In this document: positions 55,928-64,000 of the stretch, one piece after another
How positions within the stretch are numbered: the first letter of the stretch is position 1
How the letters are laid out: the number at the start of each line of letters is the position of its first letter
Assembly (NCBI GenBank): GCA_041398905.1
Contig: JAWKTV010000001.1
Span: 593,045 to 657,044, forward strand
Direction: 5' to 3'
Source: JAWKTV01 sp041398905
GTDB taxonomy: Bacteria; Planctomycetota; Planctomycetia; Planctomycetales; Planctomycetaceae
DNA length: 64,000 bases
Notes under the pieces: generated by a model
Told to the model about the DNA's origin: nothing
What the model saw: the letters and a program-made list of their open reading frames with translations, nothing else
Databases searched by the model: none
Position numbers and translations under genes: made by a program

Positions 55928-57124
55928 TCAGTCGCGTCCCGCGAGCAGGTGCCGGGCGATCTTGCGTCCGGTCGTCGACAGCGGAACGGCGGCGAGAGCT
56001 TGCGGACGCACCCACCGGCAAGGGGCGTCGCCGCGATCGATACGTCCGCCGACAGGCGCCGCCGCGATCACCAGCAGGCGAATCTGGTAACGCGTGACGG
56101 TATGCGTCAATTCGAGCAGGAGTTCACCCGGTTCGCAGTCGACGCCGGTTCGTGCCCGTAGATGCTGGCGCGCCTCCGCCAGCCATCGGCCGTCAAGGCT
56201 CGTCGCGGGCCGAGAATCGGTGCGTCCGCGGCCGGGTGATCCGGTGGAACTTCGCGGCTCGATCTCGACAGGTTCCGAGCGGGCGACCTCGATGCGCGGG
56301 AAGTCCCACAGGCCAGCCCAGCGTTCGCCCGGCTGGCACTGCCGCAGCAGTACCGCTCCCGCCTTATGAACAACAGTGGCGATCTCCGTGAGTTGCGTGA
56401 CCCGGGGCCGCCGCTTTGGACGCGGCAGCTCGTGTTGCCGCGAGGTCTGGAATGCCCGGCAGACATGCGGGAGGGGGCACGCATCGCAGCGGGGTTGGGT
56501 GGGAGTGCAGACGGTCGCGCCAAGATCGATGAGGGCCTGATTGAATTCGCCGGGGTGCTCGTCGGGGACGAGGACTTCGGCGAAGCTCCACAGCAGTCTC
56601 TGCCCCGCTGTCGAGCGGGGGTCGCCGTCAAAGCCCAGCCACCGCGTGTAGAGCCGCAGCGTGTTGGCCTCCAGAATTGGAGCGGGGATTCGCATGCCGA
56701 AGGAGGCAATCGCACCTGCAGTGTAACGACCGACTCCGGGCAGCGATTGCAGCGCGTCGACGGTTCGCGGCAGCCTGCCGTCATGCTGTTCGACGATCTC
56801 CTGCGCGGCGCGATGCAGGTTACGCGCCCGGCTGTAGTAGCCGAGTCCTTCCCAGAGCCGCAGGACTTCCGATTCGTCTGAGCTGGCGAGGTGTTGAACG
56901 GTTGGAAACCGCTTCAGGAACCGCTCGAAGTAGGGCCGAACGGCGGCCACGGTCGTCTGCTGCAGCATGATCTCGCTGACCCACACCTGGTACGGGTCGC
57001 CACAGCCGCGCCACGGTAAATCGCGACCGTTCGCGAGATGCCAGCGGCGGAGTGAGGATCGCAGTGTGCGAAGAGTTCCCGCTGCGGGCAGGAGCGGGTG
57101 GCGGGGTTCGACTTCGCGTGGCAT
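55928..57124 (-). CDS. mutY: Adenine DNA glycosylase MutY
   Basis: Removes A mispaired with 8-oxoguanine. 398 residues. Catalytic Glu51 in VWVSEIMLQQT, helix-hairpin-helix LPGVGRYTAGAIASFG, and the iron-sulfur loop Cys206-x6-Cys213-x2-Cys216-x5-Cys222 (VCTPTQPRCDACPLPHVC). C-terminal NUDIX-like 8-oxoG-recognition domain (VVHKAGAVLLRQCQPGERWA, GLWDFP). Odd: the second catalytic position reads ILEANTLRLY, with Glu152 where E. coli has Asp138 in ILDGN. It may follow the cytochrome/WD40 gene in the same transcript (55 bp gap). Confidence 0.93.
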   Translation of the reverse strand: MPREVEPRHPLLPAAGTLRTLRSSLRRWHLANGRDLPWRGCGDPYQVWVSEIMLQQTTVAAVRPYFERFLKRFPTVQHLASSDESEVLRLWEGLGYYSRARNLHRAAQEIVEQHDGRLPRTVDALQSLPGVGRYTAGAIASFGMRIPAPILEANTLRLYTRWLGFDGDPRSTAGQRLLWSFAEVLVPDEHPGEFNQALIDLGATVCTPTQPRCDACPLPHVCRAFQTSRQHELPRPKRRPRVTQLTEIATVVHKAGAVLLRQCQPGERWAGLWDFPRIEVARSEPVEIEPRSSTGSPGRGRTDSRPATSLDGRWLAEARQHLRARTGVDCEPGELLLELTHTVTRYQIRLLVIAAAPVGGRIDRGDAPCRWVRPQALAAVPLSTTGRKIARHLLAGRD

Positions 57125-57179
57125 CGCCGGCGTACTTCGGGACAGCGAACAAGGGGGCGCGGGGCCGAGCCCCTTGGAG

Positions 57180-59097
57180 TCACGGCTGCACGGGCCATTC
57201 GCGGATCAGCATACCGGCGGAGTCCCAGATGCGAACCATGCCATCCTGCGAACCGGTGACAAGCTGGTCCGCTGCGGGGTTGAGGGCGATGCTGGTCACC
57301 CAGTCGCCATGCCCCGCATAGTCCTGCTGCAAGGTGGCGGTGCCCGGTTCATAGCGGCGAGCGTGCTGGTCGGCTCCGGCCGTGTAGATCGCACCGTTCG
57401 CACCGACCTTCACGCCGAGCAGTTCATCACCAGCTCCGCCCAGCTTGCGAACCTCCTTCGCGTCCGCGATTTGCCAGACATGCGCGGTCTTGTTCGCACC
57501 GACCGTCACGGCGTGTGCGCTGTCGGGCAGCGACGCGACGGCGTACACGACTTCACCATGACCGTTGAATGTCGCCAGCGCGTCGCCGGTCGCCGCGTCG
57601 AACACCTTGCTCGTTTTGTCGCGGCTGGCGGAGAGCAGCCGGTTCCCGTCGGGAGTCCAGGCGATGTCAAGCACCCAATCCGCGTGGTCCTCGATGGTGA
57701 CTTGCTCGGCCCAGGTGTCGACGGCGTACAGACGAATCGCCCGGTCGGCACCACAGGCGGCGAGCCTTGTGCCATCTGGAGAGAAGGCGACGCCCAGGAC
57801 CACGTCGTCGCTGCGGACAAGGTCCGCGACGATCTGCCCATCGGCGAGGTTGAAGACCCGCAGCTCACCAGTGACGGCCGGGGTCCCAGCGGCGATGGCG
57901 AGCAGCGTACCGTCCGGGTTGAAACTGAGTGCATGCACCCGCTCGGCCATGTTCGTGATCCGACGTTCGAGCGTGCCATCGGCGAGATTCCACAGCAGCA
58001 CTTCGTGATAACCCGCGGTGGCGACGAGCGCGCCGTCGGGACTGATGGCGAGAGCTGTGAGGGCGAGTGCCACGGGATAGTGTTCGGGTGCCGCCGGATG
58101 CGGGTTGCGTGGCATGATTTCGTAGAGCCGCCGAACGGGGACTGACGCCCGGATCGAGCCGCGCCCCGCCGTCGATCCAGCGGGTGAGCGTACTGAGTTG
58201 GTCCGGCGAAAGGGGCTCGGCTTCCTGAGGCATCGAGCCGTCCTCGCACAGGATCCGCAACAGCGAGTCGCCGGACTGCTTGGGGACCACGCAATCTCCC
58301 GACTCGCCGCCCGCGCGGACGGCGGCGTAGGTGGACAGGTTGAGCCGCCCCTTGGCGACCCGCGCATTGTGGCAAGCGAGACAGCGGTCGTGCAGGATCG
58401 GCGCAACCTCGGCGGCGAACGAGACCCAGCGTCCGGCGGCCGTGAGCCTGGTGCGGAGGTCCACTTCGGTTTGCAGCCGGTGCGCGGAGGCAGCCGTCAA
58501 TGCCTGCTCTTCGACGCTGATCCGCTGGTCGAGCGTCGCCAACTGCGCGGCGGCAGCCGTCTGCTCGGCTTGACGTTCAGACAGCAATGTCATCTTCTTC
58601 TGCACCTCGGCCTGGGCCTGGGCCAGCTTCTCGGCGGCCTTTTGCTCCGGCTCGCGCGCGGCGGCGACCGCCTTGCTGGCTGCTTCCATGGCGGCGGTCG
58701 CGGCCGCCTTCTGCTCGGCCGTGCTGTCCGGGTTGTCGGTCACCTGCTGCAAGCTGGCGGCGGCGATGGTGAGCTGTTCTTCGGCGGCCTTGAGCGGCGG
58801 CAGCGTCGCGGCATGGGCTTCCATCTCCTTGGGGAGTTGCTCCTGTGCCGCCTTCAATTCGGCTTCAATCGCCGGAATGGCCCGCTCAGCGCGGACGCGA
58901 TTCTGCTCGGTGGACAGCCGCTCACTTCTGGTCCGCTGCAACTGGTCGCGCGCCGAAGTCTCGGCGTCGATGGCGGCGGTGACCGCCGCCTCCTGCTCAG
59001 CGATCGCCGCGTCATCGGCCGTCGCCGCGACGCAGCAGAGGGCCGCGCAGCAGCCCAACAGATTCACGATCAGCCTGGTCGTCAATAGCCGCATCAA
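57180..59097 (-). CDS. Exported coiled-coil/cytochrome/WD40 protein, frame broken
   Basis: Signal peptide (MRLLTTRLIVNLLGCCAALC), then about 180 residues of Ala/Gln/Glu-rich coiled coil, a heme domain with DRCLACHNARVAKGRLNLST (CxxCH, PSCyt1 type) ending EDGSMPQEAEPLSPDQLSTL plus TRWIDGGARLD, and then WD40 repeats (ALAISPDGALVATAGYHEVL, DWVLDIAWTPDGNRLLSASR, DWVTSIALNPAADQLVTGSQ). The heme part and propeller are in different frames. One or two bases are gained or lost at about 58120-58150, where PGVSP must lead into LYEIMPRNPHPAAPEHYPVA. Corrected length is about 638 residues. The gene is 87 bp after the DUF1549/DUF1553 gene. Confidence 0.85.
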
Positions 59098-59184
59098 GGG
59101 TCTCCGTAATCGAGTCCATCAGGCCGGGGCGGCGAGGTAGAACAGGGGGACGTGTGCCTTGCGGGGCCGATTCCGTCAGGCTGG

Positions 59185-62100
59185 TCAGTCGAGGTACAGG
59201 AACTCGTTCGAGTTCAACAGGACGTGGCAGAAGTCGGTCCAGGGGGCCTCAGACTGGATCGGCTGGTCGAGCGGCAGCAAAGGCTCGCCTTGTCCCGTCG
59301 TATCGGTGAGGCGGTTGTCGGCCTGGTCGAAAGTCCAATAGCCGACGATCTTCCCATTGGGAACACTTGCCTGTTCGAGGTTGTCGGTCGCCGCGATCGG
59401 GAGCAGCTCGTCCTGCGACAGCGCCGCGTTCGTCAGCCGGACTTCGTCGATCAGGCCATGCCAGCGATGGCGGTCGGACTTCGCTCGCCCGCCAATCAGC
59501 AGTGGATCAGCGTTGTGGATCCCTGCGACTACCTTGTGTGGCATTTGGGCGACCCGCAGGTTGTCGTTCTCCGCAGCGATATCCTGAACGTAGAACGTGA
59601 CCTCCTGTTCGCCTGTCCCATCGAGCTTCACGGAACAGGCGATGTAGTACGGCTTGCCAAGTTCCAGGTGCAGCCCCGACGGTACGACCTCGTACTGCAG
59701 CTTTCCCTCTTTGTCCGTACCAACGAACTGCATAATGAGGTTGCGGGGCGTGAACGCCGACTTGGTGCTGGTGACGCCCAGCGCCCAGCCGGGGTGCTGC
59801 GTGTTGGCGTCCCAGTGCGCGGCGATCGTGCGAACCGTGGCGTCGGCGTAGAGCGACTCCAGCAGCACGACCGCTTCGATGGTGAAGTCGCCAGTCGGCA
59901 GTGCGTCGACGTTATTGAGGGCAAGCGGCGTTTCTCCCTTGCCTTCACCCACGACGATCGCATCGGACCCGGTGAGCAGCATCGAGCGGATCGCCACCGG
60001 CTCGCGCTTCCCGGAACGGAGTCGATGTCGCGTCGATCCTGCAGGAAGCCGCCGGCACGGAGCAACTCCGCCTCCGTTGGATCGCGACCGTACGCCAGCC
60101 GGTAAGCGTGGCGGATGCGGGAATCGTCTCCGCCGCCTTGCACCTCTTTGCGGATGCGGGCCGCGAATCCGTTGGCATGCCCGATCGACCATTCGCTGTT
60201 GATCATCAGCAGCGACTGTGTGGGTGTCGTGGTCGTGATCCGCTCGCCCGCGGAAGTGATGCGATCCGGGAAGTCGAACGCGCTGAGGACTTCCTCACGA
60301 CTGTTGCGACGGACCTTCAGATAAACCGAACGGTACGGGGAGGAGCCGTCGACGCTTGCACCAGGGGCACCGCTCTTTAACTCGCCGGAGACGGCGAGGA
60401 CGCTGTCACGAATCTGCTCGGCGGCGAGGCGACGGACCGGGAAGTGCCAGAGCAGGCGATTCGCGGGATCGGTCATCGCGGCGAGTTCCCAGGCCTCGTC
60501 GTCGCGGGGGCTGCTTGCAGTTGACCGGCTCCGCTGACGGAACGCGTTCGACAGGAGGATTTCCCGTTGCAGCCAGCGGATGCTCCAACCGTGCGAGACG
60601 AACTCGGCGGCAAGCCAGTCTAGCAGTTCGGGGTGCGACGGCAGTTCGCCGAGGCGGCCGAAGTCGCTCGGCGTCGCCACGATGCCCGTCCCGAAATGCT
60701 GCTGCCAGATGCGGTTGACGATCACGCGGCCGGTGAGTGGATGGTCGGGCCGGGTGAGCCAGCGGGCGAGCGTGGCGGCGGCCGGTGGACTCTGGAGCCA
60801 ACTCGGTCGGCACGATCGCCGGCTGCGGCTCCCCCAGAACGGTGAGGTATGCCGGCTCCATTGTGCCCAGACGCGGCTTGCCAGGAATTTCGACCGGGCT
60901 GGCGACTGGGCGCAATGTCGACGGCGGTCAGTCCCTCGGGCAGCGGCGCTGGTTTGAGGGTGATCGAACTCGGCCAGCTTTTGCTTCAGTTCATCGCGGC
61001 GGGCCTTCTCGTCCTCTTTGAATTTCGAATCGAGTTTGTTCTGCGAGTCAATCACCTGCTCTCCGATCAGGTAGGCGATCTGCCGTTCATAGCCGGTCCG
61101 TTCCGCAGGGGGCTTGTTCCACATCGCCTGCAATTCCGGGACGAACATCTTGACGGCCGACTCTTCGAGCGCCTTGAGCTTCGGCTGCTCCATCGCAGCC
61201 AGTTCGGCCCGGATGTCGGCGGTTGCGGCTTCCCACGCCGCCTGTTGAGCGGCATATTCCGCCAACTGCTCGCGGTTCGTCAGCGGCTGGTGATTGTTGA
61301 AGCCGATGTTTGCGAAGAACGCCTGGAACCGGTAGTAGTCGGACTGCAGGATCGGGTCGAACTTGTGGTCGTGGCACTTCGCGCAGCCCATTCCCATTGC
61401 GAGGAAGGTGTCCGCGGACGTGTCGGTGATGTCTTCGAGCATCCCTTTCCACTGTCCTTCTGCGTCGCGCTGGTTGTATTCGTAGATGCCGCACCGGTAG
61501 TAACCGGTGGCGGCGAGGGCGGCAGGGTCGTCCGGGAAGAGTTCGTCGCCGGCGAGCTGTTCCTGCACGAAGCGATCGTAGGGCTTGTCGCTGACAAAGC
61601 TGTCGACGACGTACTGGCGGTATCGCCAGGCGGAGGGGCGATAACCGTCGGCACGCCAGCCGTCGGACTCCGCGTATCGCACGAGGTCAAGCCAGGCCTG
61701 CGCGAGGTGCTCGCCGCGACTCGGGCTTTCGAGCAGTCGGTCGACGAGCCGTTCGTAAGCCTCTGGGGAGTCGTCCGATAGGAATGCGTCAATTTCGGCG
61801 ATTGTCGGCGGCAGCCCGGTCACGATCTGCGTCGCCCGGCGAATGAGCGTGAGCCTGTCGGCCTCCGGTTGGGGAGTGAGTCCCTGGGCGTGGAGTGCGG
61901 CATAAACGAAGCGGTCGATCTCGGTCCGGCTCCAATCGTCACCCGAGATTCGCGTGGCGTCGACATGCTTGACGGGTTGGAAGCACCAGTAGGCACGGTC
62001 TTCGTCGGTGATCTTTTCCGGAGCCTCGCGAACGTGGGCGGTCGCCGCCTCGCCCGGCCAGATGGCCCCCTCGGAAATCCACCGCGTCAGCAGCGCGATC

Positions 62101-62505
62101 TCTGCGTCGGGCAGTTTGCCATCGGGGGGCATCTCGTACGATTCGTAGTTGATCGCTTCGATCAGCAAGGACTCTCCGGGAGTGCCCGGGACGAGCGATG
62201 GACCCGATTCGCCACCCAGCAGCAAGGCACCAGGCTGTCGACTCGAAGTTCGCCGCTTTGCTTTTCCGGGCCGTGACACTTGTAACAGCGGCACGGCGAG
62301 AATCGGTCGAATATGCTCCTCGAAGAACTTGATCTGTGCAGGATCGGTCTCGGCAGGGAGAATGTCAGCGTCCGGCGAAGTCGCGTCCGTTGCGGGAGCA
62401 TCCGGCGGCGTCGGCCCGCTGAACGGATCTAAGTCCCGTCAGCGCGAGCATCGAGGCCAGTAACAGTTGCCAGCGGAATCTCTTTGCAATCACGGCGCAC
62501 ACCAT
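59185..62505 (-). CDS. PSCyt1-DUF1549-DUF1553 protein with embedded LamG domain, multiple frame breaks
   Basis: The ATG at 62505 gives a signal peptide (MVCAVIAKRFRWQLLLASML). Parts then appear in changing frames: FFEEHIRPILA, CYKCHGPEKQSGELRVDS (heme CxxCH), LLLGGESGPSLVPGTPGESL, then DUF1549 (LTLIRRATQIVTGLPPTIAE; GMGCAKCHDHKFDPILQSDY). DUF1553 follows (PDHPLTGRVIVNRIWQQHFG; LMINSEWSIGHANGFAARIR). Then an LDA-type concanavalin/LamG segment (FTIEAVVLLESLYADATVRT; ATDNLEQASVPNGKIVGYWT), and finally DFCHVLLNSNEFLYLD, which normally ends DUF1553. At least five indels (about 62435, 62300, 62235, 60800-60950, 60000-60040) break it. About 1100 residues when corrected. Role in planctomycetes: periplasmic, unknown. 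Confidence 0.8.
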
Positions 62506-62623
62506 CGACAATCTCGGTCAGCGAACATTCCGGACGAACGCATCCAATCAATCAACCGAACGCATTCTCAATCACGCATGAGTGTACCGGCACAGCCGGC
62601 TCACTCCAAGAGGGGAGACGCCG

Positions 62624-62833
62624 ATGAAAAAGAAGTCTCAACGCGATTCCGATGGCTCGATGAATCTCGACGCCGACAGCACTCTCGAGTTGAATCGGAA
62701 TGTCGTCGACCAGACGTTGCCGATGGACTCTGCGGTGATTCCGAATATCGAGTCGTGGCTCAAGGGACGCCCGGATACCAAGCGGCGCGAACTGCTGCAG
62801 AACGACTTTGGTGACACGACTCCGGGGGGCTGA
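62624..62833 (+). CDS. Small hypothetical protein (69 residues)
   Basis: The ATG at 62624 has a strong aggggagacg ribosome site. Highly hydrophilic sequence: MKKKSQRDSDGSMNLDADST, LELNRNVVDQTLPMDSAVIP, NIESWLKGRPDTKRRELLQN, DFGDTTPGG. No signal, membrane segment or known domain. It is read divergently from the DUF1549 gene and convergently to the PmoA-like gene. The good SD and charged composition support translation, but no function is suggested. Confidence 0.55.
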   Translation: MKKKSQRDSDGSMNLDADSTLELNRNVVDQTLPMDSAVIPNIESWLKGRPDTKRRELLQNDFGDTTPGG

Positions 62834-62980
62834 CCCCTTGGCTGCCGGTGGTTCGATGGCGGCAGTCAGACCCGGTCGGGGAGAGTGAGTCCGGTGGCGT
62901 GGGCACCCCGGAGGGAGCGCACGCGAGACCGGCGGCTTGCGCTTCCGCGGAGCGCCCCCCGTTGGCACCCGTCGAGGCAG

Positions 62981-64000
62981 CTATTCGCCGGCCTGAACGA
63001 ACCGCGCATTGAGAGTCGCGAGTTCATCCGCGCTCAGCACTCCCTGATGCACGTGCAGGCCGTAGCGGAACGAAATCGTCTTGCCAGGGTCGAGCGTCAA
63101 CGGCCGGGCGGGTTGTTCGTTGTCGCTGCCTTTCGAGTACGCCGCGGTGCCGAACGGGTTGATGGAGAACAGCCCGTAGTCGCGCACGTGGTAGCGGCTC
63201 GGCCAGGGGTTGTTCGGCGCGTCGAGCAGCGTCACGCCAAACTGCTGCCCGTCGATCGCGCCGACGTAATCGATCCATGCCGACTCACGTCCCCACGCCG
63301 CCTTCGTGCCTTCCTTCCCTTCCGCGCTGCGGACTGGACCGTGGCTGACGTACTCGCGCATCGAGTTGGGCAGCCGGATCGCGAACAGCCCTTCTTTCGT
63401 GTCTTCAAAGGTCGCAGGGGAATCGCCGGCGGTAAATTGAATGTCGTAGACGAACAAGCGATCGGGCGTGATGCGGATCGTTGTCGTTTCGGTGACGACA
63501 TGCTCGCCCGCATCGTTCAGCCAGCGGTTGACGACCCGCAGGACCGCTGGGGCCGCGTTGTTCGCCAACACCTCGACCGAGACATTCTCGATATGCCCGT
63601 CCTCTTTCCAGAACTTGACGCCATTCACCTCATCAACGGCCACCCAAACTCCCTTGTGATGAGGGTGATCGTAAAAACGCGGGTCCATCTTGTCGGAGAC
63701 CGACGGGGGATCAAGGTCCACAATGCGAGTGACCATCGACCGCAACGGCACGACATCTCGCTGCTGGATCGCATGCTCCTGGCCAGTCAACAACAGCAGG
63801 CTGTCGCGCACTCCAGCGACCTCGACCACGTCCCCAAATCGCAGCTCTGCCGTCGTCTTGACCCCATCCGGCGTCCAAATCGGCGCGGATTCCACTGCGA
63901 CGAACACTCGGTTCTCCGCCGCCGCGCCATTCGCGGCGGGCTGAGCGAGGCCGCTCTTCAGCAGGTCCAGCCCTCCCGGAGCCGACACCGCGATGAGGTA
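62981..64000 (-). CDS. DUF6807 (PmoA-like) family protein, 5' end cut by window edge
   Basis: The frame is open to base 64000, so the start is outside the window and the GTG at 63988 need not be used. Planctomycete PmoA/DUF6807 domain: KMDPRFYDHPHHKGVWVAVD (His-rich motif), EVNGVKFWKEDGHIENVSVE, VLRVVNRWLNDAGEHVVTET and GLFSINPFGTAAYSKGSDNE, ending FRYGLHVHQGVLSADELATL. Despite the PmoA name the family is unrelated to methane monooxygenase chemistry in any proven way. It is found beside sugar-metabolism genes and is probably a beta-sandwich protein. About 339 residues visible. Confidence 0.8.
   Translation of the reverse strand, partial: YLIAVSAPGGLDLLKSGLAQPAANGAAAENRVFVAVESAPIWTPDGVKTTAELRFGDVVEVAGVRDSLLLLTGQEHAIQQRDVVPLRSMVTRIVDLDPPSVSDKMDPRFYDHPHHKGVWVAVDEVNGVKFWKEDGHIENVSVEVLANNAAPAVLRVVNRWLNDAGEHVVTETTTIRITPDRLFVYDIQFTAGDSPATFEDTKEGLFAIRLPNSMREYVSHGPVRSAEGKEGTKAAWGRESAWIDYVGAIDGQQFGVTLLDAPNNPWPSRYHVRDYGLFSINPFGTAAYSKGSDNEQPARPLTLDPGKTISFRYGLHVHQGVLSADELATLNARFVQAGE

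Noticed and set aside
62834..62980. Short inverted repeat (ctgccg and cggcag) between convergent genes, considered as terminator
   Set aside because: The stem is only 6 bp with a long loop and no T-run.

Overview
The window is a 64 kb, GC-rich piece of a bacterial chromosome that most resembles a planctomycete (class Planctomycetia). The evidence is the gene content: a DUF1559 prepilin-like protein, several proteins carrying planctomycete-type cytochrome domains (PSCyt1/DUF1549/DUF1553, a beta-propeller/HEAT/CxxCH protein, a cytochrome/WD40 fusion), an ASPIC/UnbV-FG-GAP-TPR protein, GYF_2 and zinc-ribbon membrane proteins, a ThuA-like protein and a DUF6807/PmoA-like protein. Genes are mostly single or in short runs with loose spacing. 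No tRNA, rRNA, CRISPR array, insertion sequence, prophage or attachment site was recognised, and I see no sign of a genomic island.

Layout. 1-10 kb: the 3' part of galT, a triple GYF_2 membrane protein, surE, a two-domain fasciclin protein, a PDZ/DUF4214 protein, an orphan PstS-like binding protein and glycyl-tRNA synthetase. 10-20 kb: ispG (MEP isoprenoid pathway), a MoxR/Mg-chelatase-like ATPase divergent from a MoaD-like ubiquitin-fold protein plus an Asp-box (BNR) propeller protein, a zinc-ribbon membrane protein, a coiled-coil protein, thioredoxin, a TAT-exported amidohydrolase and an ABC ATPase. 20-32 kb: a large exported protein beside the ABC gene, a tandem sialate O-acetylesterase-like protein, a roughly 920-residue membrane protein, an ECF sigma factor, a ThuA-like protein, pyruvate kinase and a CPA2-type cation/proton antiporter. 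32-48 kb: the propeller/HEAT/cytochrome protein, a short AMP-ligase, an ECF sigma factor translationally coupled to its putative anti-sigma factor, then a run of minus-strand genes (ASPIC/UnbV protein, lipoprotein, prepilin, LOG protein, STAS protein, exported helical protein). 48-64 kb: a coupled GNAT-acyltransferase pair, a minus-strand SDR and iron alcohol dehydrogenase pair, a TadE-TadG-TadE cluster, an HpaI-type aldolase, mutY, the cytochrome/WD40 and DUF1549/DUF1553/LamG genes, a small unknown protein and a PmoA-like protein that runs off the right edge.

A dominant technical feature is frameshifts. At least ten genes, including the essential glyS, are intact only if single- or few-base indels are corrected, often at G/C runs. 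This points to residual sequencing or assembly error more than to gene decay. I annotate these as single genes and state where the reading frame jumps. Many ORF starts were moved inward to the codon preceded by a Shine-Dalgarno sequence or a signal peptide. I did not find a clear new defence or metabolic system. The most unusual items are the duplicated esterase with a dead second domain, the MoaD-like/BNR pair, a MutY with a changed catalytic position, a LamG domain set inside DUF1553, and a strong hairpin just upstream of the tad cluster.
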